A stretch of DNA of 64,000 nucleotides from Burkholderia pseudomultivorans (GCF_001718415.1 NZ_CP013377.1:2046001-2110000); one strand, 5' to 3'. Numbered from the stretch's first letter, positions 1-10,415 are shown. Notes: a model not told the origin generated them from the letters alone. Numbers and translations are program-made.

Positions 1-89
1 TTCCCCGGTTCGAAACTCTCGCGAACCATCGCCAGCTTCTGCTCCGCCGTCCAGCGCCGCCGACGCTCCGGGCCCGTCAACACTTCCAT
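1..89 (-). CDS. IS2-group transposase OrfA (InsC-like), partial
   Basis: These are the first 29 codons of the OrfA protein of the partial insertion sequence. It starts at ATG 89 behind an AGGAAG ribosome site and reads [18 protein letters not shown], the start of the helix-turn-helix domain that binds the terminal repeats. The residues match the start of OrfA in the complete copy. The rest lies beyond the left edge, so activity cannot be judged. Confidence 0.8.
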   Translation of the reverse strand, partial: MEVLTGPERRRRWTAEQKLAMVRESFEPG

Positions 90-183
90 CACTTCCTGCC
101 TGGTGTTAGTCAAAAACACAGTCTTATGCCTACCCGCTAGTTTAAGTGAGAGGCTATGTCCGGTGTTTCAAGGGGCTGCTCCA
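1..183 (-). mobile_element. IS2-group insertion sequence, 5' end only
   Basis: This is the left end of an IS3-family, IS2-group element read leftwards and cut by the window edge. Its terminal repeat starts at 183 on the minus strand with TGGAGCAGCCCC, as in the complete copy at 17773-19108. By eye, bases 1-136 differ from that copy at about three positions, while the outer 47 bases differ at about nine. The element interrupts a TniQ-type gene, whose frame runs into the terminal repeat. Its target duplication cannot be checked because the other end is outside the window. Confidence 0.85.
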
Positions 184-618
184 GCGCCTATGGTCAGGAC
201 ACGCCATCATATCGTTAACCGTCCACGCCAGGCGGAAGTACGGCGACCGCCCCTCGGCTTTGTCCTGTGCGAAACACTCCGGGCACCAGCGCAACGACCG
301 GTTCGTCAAACCAAGCTGGGAGACAACATCTCGCCACGGCAGCAGCGTCAGATTATCCAGGCGCCCGACACCGGTCATCGCCGAAAGCGCCGCCGACCAG
401 TTGTTTGCCGCCTCACCCATGCCGCAGATATTCGCCAGGCTCCAATCGTCGCGCCCCGAAATCTCCCAGCCCATCGTCGACGCCACCTTGCGCGACAGGG
501 CCGCCAGCGAAACGGTGTGCGACACGGCCAGTCGGCACAGATAGCTCAGCAGACTCTCCACTGAGGGCGTACCCAGTCCAATGGGTTCCAGCGCATGCAA
601 CTCCGACCGAGGATTCAT
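184..618 (-). pseudogene. tniQ: TniQ-family transposition protein, 3' truncated by IS
   Basis: About 144 native codons remain. The N-terminus has LGTPSVESLLSYLCRLA and the end has a WCPECFAQDK zinc-binding stretch followed by FRLAWTVNDMMACPDH, the usual N-terminal signature of TniQ/TnsD-type proteins. In Tn5053- and Tn7-like transposons, TniQ works with a DDE transposase and an AAA+ ATPase and can take part in target choice. Here the frame runs into the terminal repeat of the IS at 1-183, which supplies a foreign 11-residue tail, so the C-terminal part is lost or displaced beyond the window. No good ribosome site precedes ATG 618. The family call is from motifs; the symbol is generic. Confidence 0.75.
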
Positions 619-832
619 CGCGGTAGATTAGTTCGTAGATGCGGCCAGTCTGCGTCGTGCCTTGTCGAGCAACAGGGTCAAACGTCACTATCGGGGAGCT
701 GACGCGCCCCGACTGGTCGAACATATCAATGCCAACAAAATACCGGCTTCCGTCAGCCAGCTCAAAAATGCGCCATCGCGATAGCGGAATTTTTGGCAAT
801 TCCGAAACTGAGCCTGGTTTCCAGATGGGCAT
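413..832 (-). CDS. Small protein of unknown function, C-terminus probably chimeric
   Basis: The gene starts at ATG 832 behind a good AGGAG site and opens with MPIWKPGSVSELPKIPLSRW. The first 65 or so residues are compact, with a repeated G-R-V/I pattern, and look like a real small soluble protein of roughly 100 residues. After about residue 66 the frame overlaps the tniQ frame by some 200 bases and reads like a shadow of it. I infer that the native 3' end was lost at the junction near position 630. No function can be assigned. Confidence 0.45.
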   Translation of the reverse strand: MPIWKPGSVSELPKIPLSRWRIFELADGSRYFVGIDMFDQSGRVSSPIVTFDPVARQGTTQTGRIYELIYRDESSVGVACAGTHWTGYALSGESAELSVPTGRVAHRFAGGPVAQGGVDDGLGDFGARRLEPGEYLRHG

Positions 833-1059
833 TGCAGTCTCCTAGCGCTGGAATGTCGTAAGGGCTCGGCGTCAACGGCAAGCTCCTCAAGGAGCTGCTG
901 TCCCAATGGCCTCGCACGCGAACACTCTTCGAACATTGTCACAACAACCTCACTGTTTTCGCGAACCACACCGGGGTTCACGGCAACACCATGCTAACGG
1001 TGCCGAGCACGCTCAGCACGCAGCAAAAATGGGGCTGTTGCACAAGGAGATTTTCTTTT

Positions 1060-1207
1060 GGCCACGTAATGCTTTAATTCGTTACGTTGGGCCAAGTTAT
1101 TCTTTATCGGTCTGCCTTCCAGTAGCAAAAAGGCTTAGAGATGTGGCCACGTTATGTTTTATTTCTCGGCCACTTTATGCTTAACGGCACACCTACAAAG
1201 AACAACA
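1060..1207. repeat. Transposon-end repeat array (Tn7/Tn5053-like)
   Basis: Four direct repeats of about 18 bp, close to GGCCACGTTATGCTTTAT, start at 1060, 1090, 1145 and 1168. To their right the minus strand reads TGTTGTTC from 1207, a plausible outer tip because such elements commonly end in TGT. Multiple transposase-binding repeats inside the tip are typical of Tn7-like and Tn5053-like ends, and a TniQ gene lies just inside. The array stops five bases before the selB stop codon. The rest of 840-1060 holds no gene I can support. Confidence 0.55.
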
Positions 1208-1212
1208 AGCGC

Positions 1213-3138
1213 CTACGCCCGACTACCAATCCAACCGCTGTCAGGCCGCAGGAAGTGAAGATCGCGGTGGAAGCGAGTATACCCAACCCGGTCGAAGAAC
1301 TCGAGAATCTGGATCGCGCGCTTGCGCCCAAGCCCCGTCGCATCGCGAAACGTCGCGGCATCGAGCGCAGCGCCGCGCGACTGCACGAGATGCGCGACCA
1401 GCTCGGCCAGTTCGCGCACCACGTCCGCGTGATAGAACAGGTCGCGCACGACCTGATGCACGTCGCCGCGCCGCGCGAGCTTGCGCAACAGCGTGCGCAC
1501 CGTCTCCTCCGCCACGCCCGTGTCGCGCGCCAGATCGCGCACCCAGGGCGGATCGAAGCGCCCGGCCTGCAGCAGCGGCAGCAGTTGCTGCGCCACGGCC
1601 TCCTCGCGCGCATCGAGACTCACCGCATGCGACGGCAAATGCAGCCACGGCCCGCTGCGCGCGACCTGTCCGCCATCGACCAGCGCATCGACGAGCGCGC
1701 GCCACAGCGCATCGCCAATGAGCGGCGCGGCCATGCGCCGCAGACGCGCAGCGTCGAGCCCCTGCTCGTCCGGCATCCGCTCGTGATACGTGCGCAGTAC
1801 CTCGATCGCGCGCGCCTGCAACGCAAGCCAATGCGCGCGCGAAAACACCGCGCCGTCGTTCGACGCGGCATCGCGCTGGCCGATCGCCAGCGCATCGTCG
1901 GGTAACGTCAAGGCATCCGGCGCGAAACCGGTCAGATGCGTCAGCGTCGCACGTGCGATACCGAGCGGCGCCTGCGCGAGTAGCGCATCGAGCCGCCCTT
2001 CGTCGAGCCATGCGGCCAGCGCATCGAGCCACGCGCGGCGCGCTGGGGTGCGGCGCTTGCGCGCGGGACCGAACGGATCGAGCACGCGCCCGCCGCCGAC
2101 CGTGCGCGTCGCCTGCGGATTGCGGACGATGAAGCGATCGCCCGGCAACGCGAACACGGGCTCGTCGAACACCAGTTGCACGCGCATCCGCTGGCCGGCC
2201 ACGAGCGTGTCGCCGTCGAGCAGCGCGACGTGCGCGACGCGATGCAGCGTGCCGAGATGCACGTGCAGCGGCGCCCAGTGCGTGAGCGTCAGCCCGGCAT
2301 CGTCGAGCAGCGTCAGCTCGACGTCGAGGCGCGGCGAGGTCGCGGCCAGCCGCGCATCCGCGATGGTGTCGCCGCGCTCGACGTCCGCCTTGTCGACGCC
2401 CGCCAGGTTCAGCGCACAGCGTTCACCCGCGCGCCCCGTCTCGACCGCGCGGTTCTGCGCATGGATGCTGCGCACACGCGCCGCGCCGCCCGTGCGCACG
2501 ACGGCCAGCGTGTCGCCGGTCGTCACGCGGCCCGCGAACGCGGTGCCCGTCACGACGGTTCCCTGCCCCGCCAGCGTGAACACGCGATCGACCGCGAGCC
2601 GGAACAGGCCGTCGTCGCGCCGCGCGCGCCACGCGATCGCCGCCTCGGTCAGGCAGCGCTTCAGCGCGACGACACCCGCATCGCCCGCGATCGTCGCGCA
2701 GGTTTCGAAAATCGGTGCATCCGCCAGCGAAGAATCGTGCAGCCACGCAGCGATCTCGTCGCGCACCTGCGCGATGCGCGCGGCGTCGACGCGATCGCAC
2801 TTCGTCAGCGCAACCGCGCCGTGCGTCACGCCGAGCAGTTGCAGGATCGCCAGATGCTCGCGCGTCTGCGGCATCACGCCGTCGTCGGCGGCGATCACGA
2901 GCAGCGCGAAATCGATCCCGCACGCGCCGGCCGCCATCGTGTGAATCAGCTTCTCGTGGCCCGGCACGTCGATCAGGCCGAGCACGTCGCCGTTGTCGAG
3001 CGGCGTATACGCATAGCCAAGTTCGATCGAAATGCCGCGCGCCTTCTCCTCTTTCAACCGGTCGGTGTCGACGCCGGTGAGCGCGCGCACGAGCGTCGTC
3101 TTGCCGTGGTCGATGTGTCCTGCAGTGCCGACGATCAT
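1213..3138 (-). CDS. selB: Selenocysteine-specific elongation factor SelB
   Basis: SelB is a GTPase that carries Sec-tRNA to the ribosome at UGA codons followed by a SECIS hairpin. The 641-residue protein has GHIDHGKT at 7-14, DVPGH at 57-61 and TKCD at 112-115, which are the G1, G3 and G4 motifs. EF-Tu-like beta-barrels follow, then a C-terminal half with the winged-helix repeats that bind SECIS RNA. The start is ATG 3138, overlapping the selA stop by four bases, so the two are translationally coupled. Its likely client is the UGA-containing formate dehydrogenase gene upstream. The stop codon lies five bases from a transposon end, so the last few residues could be altered. Confidence 0.96.
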   Translation of the reverse strand: MIVGTAGHIDHGKTTLVRALTGVDTDRLKEEKARGISIELGYAYTPLDNGDVLGLIDVPGHEKLIHTMAAGACGIDFALLVIAADDGVMPQTREHLAILQLLGVTHGAVALTKCDRVDAARIAQVRDEIAAWLHDSSLADAPIFETCATIAGDAGVVALKRCLTEAAIAWRARRDDGLFRLAVDRVFTLAGQGTVVTGTAFAGRVTTGDTLAVVRTGGAARVRSIHAQNRAVETGRAGERCALNLAGVDKADVERGDTIADARLAATSPRLDVELTLLDDAGLTLTHWAPLHVHLGTLHRVAHVALLDGDTLVAGQRMRVQLVFDEPVFALPGDRFIVRNPQATRTVGGGRVLDPFGPARKRRTPARRAWLDALAAWLDEGRLDALLAQAPLGIARATLTHLTGFAPDALTLPDDALAIGQRDAASNDGAVFSRAHWLALQARAIEVLRTYHERMPDEQGLDAARLRRMAAPLIGDALWRALVDALVDGGQVARSGPWLHLPSHAVSLDAREEAVAQQLLPLLQAGRFDPPWVRDLARDTGVAEETVRTLLRKLARRGDVHQVVRDLFYHADVVRELAELVAHLVQSRGAALDAATFRDATGLGRKRAIQILEFFDRVGYTRFHRDLHFLRPDSGWIGSRA

Positions 3139-4574
3139 GCAGCCGGCCCCGCAGCCTGCGCGCATTGCGCGACGAAAGCCGCCTCGTCGGCGGCCTCCAG
3201 GCAGCGCAGATCGAGCCGCAGCGCGTTGTCGGCCACGCGCCCGATCACGGGGCGCGGCCAGTCGCGCAGCCGTTTCTCGAGCTGCCCGAGCGCACGCCCG
3301 CCGCGCTTGCCGTCCGGCGTGCGCACGACGAGCCCGGCGCTCGGCAACTGGTCGACCGGCAGCGCGCCGCTGCCGATCTGGCTGAACATCGGCTCGACGC
3401 TCACCGCATAGCCGCTGCCGAGCGCAGCCTGCAAGGCCGGGCGCACGCGTTCGGCCGCGTCGGCGATCTCGCGTTGCGGGCGCGTCAGCAGGCGCAGCGT
3501 CGTGAGCCGCTCTCGCAGAAATTCGGGCGCCAGGTACAGGCGCAGCACCGGTTCGAGCGCGGCGAGCGTCAGCTTGCCGACGCGCAGTGCGCGCTTGAGC
3601 GGATGCTTCTTGATCTTCGCGATCAGCGCGCGATCGCCGACGATCAGGCCGGCCTGCGGGCCGCCGAGCAGCTTGTCGCCGCTGAATGTGACGAGGTTCG
3701 CGCCGGCCGCGACGGTTTCCTGCACGGTCGTTTCGTGCGGCAGTCCCCATTGCGCGAGATCGGCGAGCATGCCGCTGCCGAGATCGACCGCCACCGGCAC
3801 GCCGTGCTCGCGCGCCAGCGGCGCGAGTTCGGCCAGCGTGGTTTCCTTCGTGAATCCGCTGATCGCGTAGTTGCTGCAATGCACCTTCATCAGCAGCGCG
3901 GTGCGCGGGCCGATCGCATCCGCGTAATCGTGCAGGTGGGTGCGGTTGGTCGTGCCGACTTCGCGCAGCTTCGCGCCCGCGCGGCTCATGATGTCGGGAA
4001 TCCGAAATGCGCCGCCGATCTCGACGAGTTCGCCGCGCGACACGACAACCTCCCGCTTCGTCGCGAGCGCCGACAGCGTCAGCAGCACGGCGGCCGCATT
4101 GTTGTTGACGACGGTCGCGGCCTCGGCGCCCGTCAGTTCGCGCAGCAGCTCGTCGATCAGGTCGTCGCGGTCGCCGCGGCGGCCCGTCGCGAGATCGAAC
4201 TCCAGGTTCACGGGCTGCGTCAGCGCGTCGACCACCGCGCGCACCGCGTCGTCGGGCAGCAGCGCGCGCCCGAGATTCGTATGCAGCACCGTGCCCGTCA
4301 AGTTGAACACCGCGCGCAGCGTGCCCGCATTCTGCGCGGCGAGCGCGCGCGCGACCGCCGCCGCGATGCGCGGCTCGTCGAGCGGCTCGGCGCTGCCCGG
4401 ATCCTGCTGCGCGGCGCTGCGCCAGCGGTCGAGTTCGGCGCGCACCGCGTTCAGCACGCGCGTGCGCCCGTACTCCGCCAGCAGCGGCTGCAGCGGCCCG
4501 GAGGACAGCACGCGCTCCACGGACGGCACGCGCGCGAGGACGGCATTCAGTTCGTTCAAACCCGGTTCGGACAC
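3135..4574 (-). CDS. selA: L-seryl-tRNA(Sec) selenium transferase
   Basis: SelA is the cytoplasmic PLP enzyme that converts Ser-tRNA(Sec) to Sec-tRNA(Sec) with selenophosphate. The 479-residue length is normal for the family. The PLP lysine is K301 in [12 protein letters not shown], and [13 protein letters not shown] near 91-103 is a conserved block. The start at ATG 4574 gives the usual short N-terminus. It overlaps selB by four bases and lies 135 bases after fdhE, so the synthesis genes follow the gene that needs them. Neither selC (tRNA-Sec) nor selD was seen in this window. Confidence 0.97.
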   Translation of the reverse strand: MSEPGLNELNAVLARVPSVERVLSSGPLQPLLAEYGRTRVLNAVRAELDRWRSAAQQDPGSAEPLDEPRIAAAVARALAAQNAGTLRAVFNLTGTVLHTNLGRALLPDDAVRAVVDALTQPVNLEFDLATGRRGDRDDLIDELLRELTGAEAATVVNNNAAAVLLTLSALATKREVVVSRGELVEIGGAFRIPDIMSRAGAKLREVGTTNRTHLHDYADAIGPRTALLMKVHCSNYAISGFTKETTLAELAPLAREHGVPVAVDLGSGMLADLAQWGLPHETTVQETVAAGANLVTFSGDKLLGGPQAGLIVGDRALIAKIKKHPLKRALRVGKLTLAALEPVLRLYLAPEFLRERLTTLRLLTRPQREIADAAERVRPALQAALGSGYAVSVEPMFSQIGSGALPVDQLPSAGLVVRTPDGKRGGRALGQLEKRLRDWPRPVIGRVADNALRLDLRCLEAADEAAFVAQCAQAAGPAA

Positions 4575-4709
4575 GAGTATCTGGTTCCTTGTCGGCAGAA
4601 GTTGGCACGCCGTGAATCCGCACCGGGCGCCCTCGCGTCCGTGCGGATCCGCTGCGTCACGATCGGATCGGCCGAAGCCTTCGCTGCTTCGGCGCCTGCT
4701 GCGCGCCGC

Positions 4710-5645
4710 TTATCCGGCATCCTTCGACAGGTCCGGCCACAGCAGCGGATTCGGCGAGCTGCGCTGGTAGCCGGCCTCGTTCATCAGCAGATCGAGCGTC
4801 AGGCTCGCGAGATCGTCCGCCAGCGGCTCGAACTCGTAGTCCTTTTCCTGATAGCCGATCTTGCGATAAGTCTTGCATTCGTCGCACGATTCGGCCTTCA
4901 CGGCTTCGCTGCCGCCCTCGATCCCGTGATACGCGATGCCCTTCGTCGAGTCGCAGTGGGAACACTTCGTGCGCACCATGTGCCATTCGGTCGTGCACAG
5001 TCCGCACTGCAGGAAACGATAGCCCTGGTACTGGCCGCCGACGCGGATCACGCTCGCGACCGGATGCGTGCCGCATACCGGGCACAGCCCCGGCTGGTCG
5101 AGATACGGGACGTCGGCCGGCGCGACGCGGCTCGCGAGATCGGTCCACACGACCTGCAGCGCGGCCATCAGGAACGGCGCGGTGGCCGGATCGACTTCCG
5201 CGAAGCGCAGCGCGAGGACTGCATCCGCCTGCGCGTCGAGCTCGGCGGGCGTCATCAGGCGCAGGCGGTCGAGCAGCTTCGCGAGCGACGGGTTCACGAG
5301 CCCCGCGCTCTCGACGCGGTCGAGCAGTTCGTACAGCACCGCGCGCCATTGCGGGTCGCGTTCGGCACCGAGCGCCGGCACGAGCGGCATCGAATGCTGT
5401 TGCGCCCGCGCGATCGCGTCCTTCGACGGCATCGGCAGGTTCAGCGACTGCAGCACCGCATGCTGCGCATCGGCGACGCTCGCCATCAGCCGCAGATAAC
5501 CGGCGATCGGGTTCAGGTCGGCGAGCTTGCGCAGCCGCGTGGCGCGCGCGGAGAATACGGCGCCGCGCTCCGGCAGGCGAAAGCGCGGAATGGCGGAATG
5601 ATCGAGCGCCGAAATCTCGGTCGGTTCGAGAATACGTTGTGTCAC
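4710..5645 (-). CDS. fdhE: Formate dehydrogenase accessory protein FdhE
   Basis: FdhE is a cytoplasmic rubredoxin-like protein needed to activate respiratory formate dehydrogenases before export. The 311-residue protein starts VTQRILEPTEIS and carries paired cysteine motifs, CPVC, CGLC, CSHC and CDEC, that bind iron. I chose GTG 5645 because a terminator hairpin lies directly upstream at 5659-5687 and a GGAAGA ribosome site precedes the GTG. The longer in-frame start at 5738 would translate through that hairpin. It sits between the dehydrogenase subunit genes and selAB, in the same direction. Confidence 0.93.
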   Translation of the reverse strand: MTQRILEPTEISALDHSAIPRFRLPERGAVFSARATRLRKLADLNPIAGYLRLMASVADAQHAVLQSLNLPMPSKDAIARAQQHSMPLVPALGAERDPQWRAVLYELLDRVESAGLVNPSLAKLLDRLRLMTPAELDAQADAVLALRFAEVDPATAPFLMAALQVVWTDLASRVAPADVPYLDQPGLCPVCGTHPVASVIRVGGQYQGYRFLQCGLCTTEWHMVRTKCSHCDSTKGIAYHGIEGGSEAVKAESCDECKTYRKIGYQEKDYEFEPLADDLASLTLDLLMNEAGYQRSSPNPLLWPDLSKDAG

Positions 5646-5658
5646 GAAAGTGTCTTCC

Positions 5659-5687
5659 AAAAAAACAAGCGCCGACAAATCGGCGCT
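5659..5687 (-). terminator. Terminator between fdh gamma gene and fdhE
   Basis: On the minus strand, AGCGCCGA and TCGGCGCT form an 8-bp stem with a four-base loop, followed by TGTTTTTTT. It lies after the gamma-subunit gene and just before fdhE. It should reduce, not necessarily abolish, expression of fdhE-selA-selB relative to the structural genes. Confidence 0.8.
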
Positions 5688-5755
5688 TTCGGGCGATTCC
5701 GGCCGCTGGCGGAGCGGCGCGACCGAAACCCGGCGCACCGCCCCGTTCCGCCGCG

Positions 5756-6382
5756 TTACTTCACGCTTTCACGGAACCACTTCGGGTGGTGCTTGCGCGC
5801 CCAGCCGAGCGTGACGGTGCCGCGCACCATCGCGCCGATCGAGCCCTTCACCCACAGTGCCGCATAAATGTGCACGATGATGCTCGCGATCAGCACGAAC
5901 GCCGCCACCGCATGCACGACGGCCGCCGCGCGGATCACCCCGATCGGGAAGTAGAACGAGAAGTAGCGCCGCCAGATCACGATCCCGGACAGCAGGAGCA
6001 GCAGCAGGCACGCCACCAGCGTGAAGAATAGCAGCTTCTGGCCGGCGTTATAGCGACCGACGGGCGGCAGCTTGTCTTCCCGGTTGTTCACCACGTCGTC
6101 GATCTGCTTCAGCCACTGGCGATCGTCCGCGTCGAGCGTGTTGTGATGCCAGAAACGCACCACCAGGATCGCGAACGACACGAACATCACGAGGCCGACG
6201 AACGGATGCAGGATCCGCGTCCACTGGCCGCCGCCGAACAGCGCGGTCAGCCAGAACATCGACGGATGAAACAGCGCGAGCCCGGACAGCGCGAGCAGCA
6301 CGAACGTGATCGCGGTGATCCAGTGGTTCGTGCGCTCGTTCGCCGTGTAGCGGACGATCAGGTTCGGGTCGTCGTGCTTCAT
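5756..6382 (-). CDS. Formate dehydrogenase cytochrome b556 (gamma) subunit
   Basis: This 208-residue membrane protein anchors the enzyme and passes electrons from the iron-sulfur subunit to quinone through two b hemes. Four hydrophobic segments are visible, near residues 20-38, 58-78, 112-132 and 150-175. Histidines suitable as heme ligands occur in NHWITA near 20, in ILHPFVG near 58, and near 155 and 169. The ATG overlaps the beta-subunit stop codon by four bases. The length and order match FdnI/FdoI of the FdnGHI and FdoGHI enzymes. Confidence 0.94.
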   Translation of the reverse strand: MKHDDPNLIVRYTANERTNHWITAITFVLLALSGLALFHPSMFWLTALFGGGQWTRILHPFVGLVMFVSFAILVVRFWHHNTLDADDRQWLKQIDDVVNNREDKLPPVGRYNAGQKLLFFTLVACLLLLLLSGIVIWRRYFSFYFPIGVIRAAAVVHAVAAFVLIASIIVHIYAALWVKGSIGAMVRGTVTLGWARKHHPKWFRESVK

Positions 6383-7293
6383 TTCGCGTCCTCCTTGATG
6401 CGTCGCGCCTCGTCGCGGGCGGCGGCTTCCTCTTCGTCGCTCACCTCGTTCGGACCGACCCGCACATAGTGGAAGAACCCGGCAAGCGCGGTCAGCGCGA
6501 GGCCGGCGACCGCGAGCGGCTTCGCGATGCCCTTCCACAGCTTCACCATCGGGCTGATCGACGGATTGTCGGGCAGCCCGTGGTAGAGCGACGGTTTGTC
6601 CGCGTGGTGCAGCACGTACATCACGTGCGTGCCGCCGACGCCCTGCGGGTCGTACAGCCCCGCATGCTCGAAGCCGCGCTCCTTCAGGTCCTCGATCCGC
6701 TCGGCCGCGTGCTGCTTCATGTCCTCCTTGGTGCCGAACACGATCGCGCCGGTCGGGCAGGTCTTCACGCAGGCCGGTTCCTGGCCGACCGCGACGCGGT
6801 CGGAGCAGAGCGTGCACTTGTAGGCGCGATGATCCTTCTTCGAGATCCGCGGCACGTTGAACGGGCAGCCGGTCACGCAATAGCCGCAACCGATGCAGTT
6901 CTCCTCGTGGAAATCGACGATCCCGTTGTTGTACTGCACGATCGCGCCCGGCGACGGGCAGGCCTTCAGGCAGCCCGGATCCTCGCAGTGCATGCAGCCG
7001 TCCTTGCGGATCAGCCATTCGAGGTCGCCTTGCGGATTCTCGTATTCGGAGAATCGCATCACCGTCCACGAATGCTCGGTGAGGTCGGCCGGGTTGTCGT
7101 ACACGCCGACGTTGGTGCCGATCTCGTCGCGCAGGTCGTTCCATTCCATGCATGCCGTCTGGCACGCCTTGCAGCCGATGCACTTCGACACGTCGATCAG
7201 CTTCGCGACGCTGCCGGTCACCGGTTCGCGCGCCGTGGGCGGCGGCGTCGTGGTGGCCGACACGCGCTTGATATCCAGCGATTGCAATGCCAT
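6379..7293 (-). CDS. fdxH: Formate dehydrogenase iron-sulfur (beta) subunit
   Basis: The 304-residue protein carries four [4Fe-4S] clusters linking the alpha-subunit active site to the cytochrome. The first cysteine set is C38, C41, C44 and C48 in [11 protein letters not shown]; further sets are [24 protein letters not shown] and CTLCSDR...CVKTC. One C-terminal membrane helix lies near residues 258-275, followed by a charged cytoplasmic tail, as in FdnH. It lies 10 bases after the alpha gene and overlaps the gamma gene, so the three form one operon. Confidence 0.95.
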   Translation of the reverse strand: MALQSLDIKRVSATTTPPPTAREPVTGSVAKLIDVSKCIGCKACQTACMEWNDLRDEIGTNVGVYDNPADLTEHSWTVMRFSEYENPQGDLEWLIRKDGCMHCEDPGCLKACPSPGAIVQYNNGIVDFHEENCIGCGYCVTGCPFNVPRISKKDHRAYKCTLCSDRVAVGQEPACVKTCPTGAIVFGTKEDMKQHAAERIEDLKERGFEHAGLYDPQGVGGTHVMYVLHHADKPSLYHGLPDNPSISPMVKLWKGIAKPLAVAGLALTALAGFFHYVRVGPNEVSDEEEAAARDEARRIKEDAK

Positions 7294-7303
7294 CTGTTCC
7301 CCC

Positions 7304-10300
7304 TTACGCCTTTTCGACCTTCACCAGGAACGACTTGAATTCCGGTGTGTACGAGTTGCCGTCACCCACGGACGGAGTCAGCGTATTGGCGAGATAGCCG
7401 GGCTTCGCCAGACCCTTGAAGCCCCAGTGCAGCGGCACGCCGACCGTCTGGACCTTCTTGCCGTCGACGGTCAGCGGCTTGATCCGCTTCGTGACGAGCG
7501 CGACTGCGACGATGTAGCCGCGCTTGGACGACACCTTCACGCGATCGCCGTGCGCGACGCCGACCTCCTTCGCGAGCTCTTCGCCGATCTCGACGAACTG
7601 CTCGGGCTGGATGATCGAGTTCAGCCGCGCATGCTTGGTCCAGTAGTGGAAGTGCTCGGTCAGCCGGTAGGTCGTCGCGACGTACGGGAACTCCGACACC
7701 TTGCCGAACGACGCGCGGTCGTCCGGGAACACGCGCGCGGCCGGGTTGTTCAGCGCCTGCGGGTTGTTCGGGTGCAGCGGGTTCGCGGCGAGCGGCGTCT
7801 CGAACGGCTCGTAGTGCTCGGGGAACGGACCTTCGTTCATCCCCGCGCGCGCGAAGAAGCGCGCGACGCCTTCCGGGTTCATGATGAACGGGCCCATCCC
7901 GTTCTCGGGCGGCTCGTCCGCCTTGAAGTCGGGAATGTCGGCGCCCGTCCACCCCTTGCCGTTCCAGCCGATCAGCTTGCGGGTCGGATCGAACGGCTTG
8001 CCGCTCACGTCGCACGATGCGCGGTTGTACAGGATCCGCCGGTTCGCCGGCCATGCCCACGCCCAGTTCAGCGTCTGGCCGATGCCGGTCGGATCCGAGT
8101 TGTCGCGCCGCCCCATCTGGTTGCCGGCCTGCGTCCAGGCACCGCAGAAGATCCAGCAGCCGCTCGCGGTCGTGCCGTCGTCCTTCAGCTGCGCGAACGC
8201 GGCGAGTTGCTCGCCCTTCTTGACGAGCACCTTCGACGGATCCTTCGGGTCGGGCAGATCGGCGAGCGCCTTGCCGTTGAACTCCATCGCCAGTTCCGCG
8301 GGCGTCGGGCTTTCCGGGTTCGCGTACGGCCAGGTCAGGTTCACGATCGGGTCCGGATACTTGCCGCCATCCGCCTGATACATCTTGCGGATGCGCAGGA
8401 ACAGCCCCGACATGATCTCGAGATCGCTCTTCGCTTCGCCGGGCGGCTCGGCCCCCTTCCAGTGCCATTGCAGCACGCGGCTCGAACTCACGAGCGAGCC
8501 GTCTTCCTCCGCGAAGCAGGTGGTGGGCAGACGGAACACCTCGGTCTGGATCTTCGACGCGTCGACGTCGTTGTAGTCGCCGTGATGCTTCCAGAACTCG
8601 GACGTCTCGGTCGCGAGCGGATCCATGATCACGAGCCACTTCAGCCGGGCGAGCGCCTGCGCCGTCTTCACCTTCGACGGCGCCGCCGCGAGCGGGTTGA
8701 AGCCCTGGCAGATATAGCCGTTCATCTTGCCGGCCGCCATCAGCTCGATCGTCTGCAGCAGGTCGTACTGCTTGTCCAGCTTCGGCAGGTAGTCGTAGCC
8801 CCAGTTGTTCTCGGCGGTGGCCGCGTCGCCCCACCACGACTTCATGAAGCTGACGTGGAACGCCTTGTAATTCTTCCAGTAGCTGAGCTGGTTCGGCCGC
8901 AGCGGCTGCTGCGCGCGCTTCTTGATGTAGCCGTCGAAGTCCTGCTCGGCCTGCATCGGCAGCGTCATGTAGCCCGGCAGCAGGTTCGACATCAGCCCGA
9001 GGTCGGTGAGCCCCTGGATGTTCGAGTGGCCGCGCAGCGCGTTCATCCCGCCGCCGGCGATGCCGATGTTGCCGAGCAGCAGCTGCACCATCGCGCCGGT
9101 GCGGATCATCTGCGCGCCGATCGAGTGATGGGTCCAGCCGAGCGCGTACAGCACCGTGCCGGCGCGGCCGGGCACCGCGGTGGTCGCGAGCATCTCGCAC
9201 ACCTTCAGGAACTTCTCCTTCGGCGTGCCGCAGGTCTGCTGGACCATTTCCGGCGTATAGCGCGCGTAGTGCTGCTTCAGCAGGTTGTACACGCAGCGCG
9301 GATGCTGCAGCGTCGGGTCGACCTTCGCGTAACCGTCGTCGCCGCGCTCGTAGTCCCAGCTCGACTTGTCCGGGTACGTGTGGTGCTCCGCGTCGTAGCC
9401 GGAATAGATGCCGTCGTTGAACGCGAAATCCTCGCGCACGATGAACGTGAAGTCCGTGTAGTTCTTCACATACTCATGCTGGATCTTGTCATTCGTCAGC
9501 AGATAGTTGATGACGCCGCCCAGAAAGACGATGTCGGTGCCGGTGCGGATCGGCGCGTAATAGTCGGCCACCGAGGCCGTACGCGTAAAGCGCGGGTCGA
9601 CGACGATCAGCCGCGCCTTGCGGTGCGCTTTCGCCTCCGTTACCCACTTGAAGCCGCACGGATGGGCCTCGGCTGCATTGCCGCCCATCACGAGAATCAC
9701 GTCCGCGTTCTTGATGTCGACCCAATGGTTCGTCATCGCTCCACGGCCAAACGTCGGGGCAAGACCTGCCACCGTCGGGCCATGTCAGACACGCGCCTGA
9801 TTGTCGAATGCGAGCATCCCCAGACTGCGGACAGTCTTGTGGGTCAGGTAGCCGACTTCGTTGCTGCCGGCCGACGCGGCCAGCATGCCGGTCGTGAGCC
9901 AGCGGTTGACCTTCGCGCCGTCTTCCGCCGTCTCGACGAAGTTGGCGTCGCGGTCGGCCTTCATCAGCTTCGCGATCCGGTCGAGCGCGTCGCTCCACGA
10001 GATCGGTTCCCACTTGTCCGAGCCGGGCGCCCGATACTCGGGGTGCGTCAGGCGGTTCGGGCTGTGGATGAAGTCGATCAGGCTCGCCCCCTTCGGGCAC
10101 AGCGTGCCGCGATTGACCGGGTGGTCGGGGTCGCCCTCGATGTGGATGATGCTCGGCCGCGCGTTCTTCGCGCCGTCGCCGAGGCCGTACATCAGGATGC
10201 CGCAACCGACTGAGCAGTAAGGACAGGTGTTGCGCGTTTCGACTGTGCGCGCCAGCTTGTACTGTCGGACTTCGGCGAGCGCTTCGGACGGAGAGAAGCC

Positions 10301-10375
10301 CATCAGGGCTAGACTCGATCCGGCAAGCGACGTGGCCGTCACCTTCAGGAACTGGCGCCGGGACATTTGTAGCAT
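7304..10375 (-). CDS. fdnG: Formate dehydrogenase alpha subunit, selenoprotein
   Basis: This is the catalytic molybdopterin subunit that oxidises formate in the periplasm. The coding frame is broken only by a UGA at 9785-9787, inside [24 protein letters not shown], exactly where the E. coli enzymes have selenocysteine. I therefore read it as one 1,023-residue selenoprotein with Sec at residue 197. Residues 4-9, SRRQFL, are a twin-arginine signal, and CPYCSVGC is the N-terminal [4Fe-4S] site. The start is ATG 10375; a second ATG at 10366 is also possible. It heads the operon alpha-beta-gamma and depends on selA, selB and an unseen selC. Confidence 0.96.
9745..9787 (-). promoter_or_regulatory. 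SECIS-like element with Sec UGA codon
   Basis: The UGA at 9785-9787 is followed within about 20 bases by a hairpin whose tip reads GGCAGGTCTTGCC, with the stem bases GGCA/TGCC around GGTCT. The apical AGGUCU is the base-specific SelB contact in the E. coli fdhF and fdnG SECIS elements. It overlaps coding sequence, as all bacterial SECIS elements do. Confidence 0.85.
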
Positions 10376-10415
10376 GGCGGTCTCGGCATTATTGTGGGGT
10401 GGGAAACTGAAAGGA

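Noticed and set aside
1..1212. Search for tRNA-Sec (selC) next to selB.
   Set aside because: No cloverleaf with a UCA anticodon arm or GGTTCGA T-loop was seen on either strand here; it may lie beyond the window.
1213..4623. One continuous frame of 1,136 residues that would fuse a basic protein to SelB.
   Set aside because: The first 495 residues are the shadow of selA. SelB begins at ATG 3138 with its own G-domain start, overlapping the selA stop.
3165..5867. Plus-strand open frame of 900 residues opposite selA and fdhE.
   Set aside because: Antisense shadow of clear genes, with no ribosome site or domain.
9785..9787. Apparent nonsense mutation splitting fdnG into two genes.
   Set aside because: The stop is UGA at the known Sec position, is followed by a SECIS-like hairpin, and selA, selB and fdhE are adjacent.
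6893..10213. Plus-strand open frame of 1,106 residues opposite the formate dehydrogenase genes.
   Set aside because: The Arg/His/Val-rich composition is typical of antisense frames in GC-rich genes. The opposite strand encodes well-defined enzymes.
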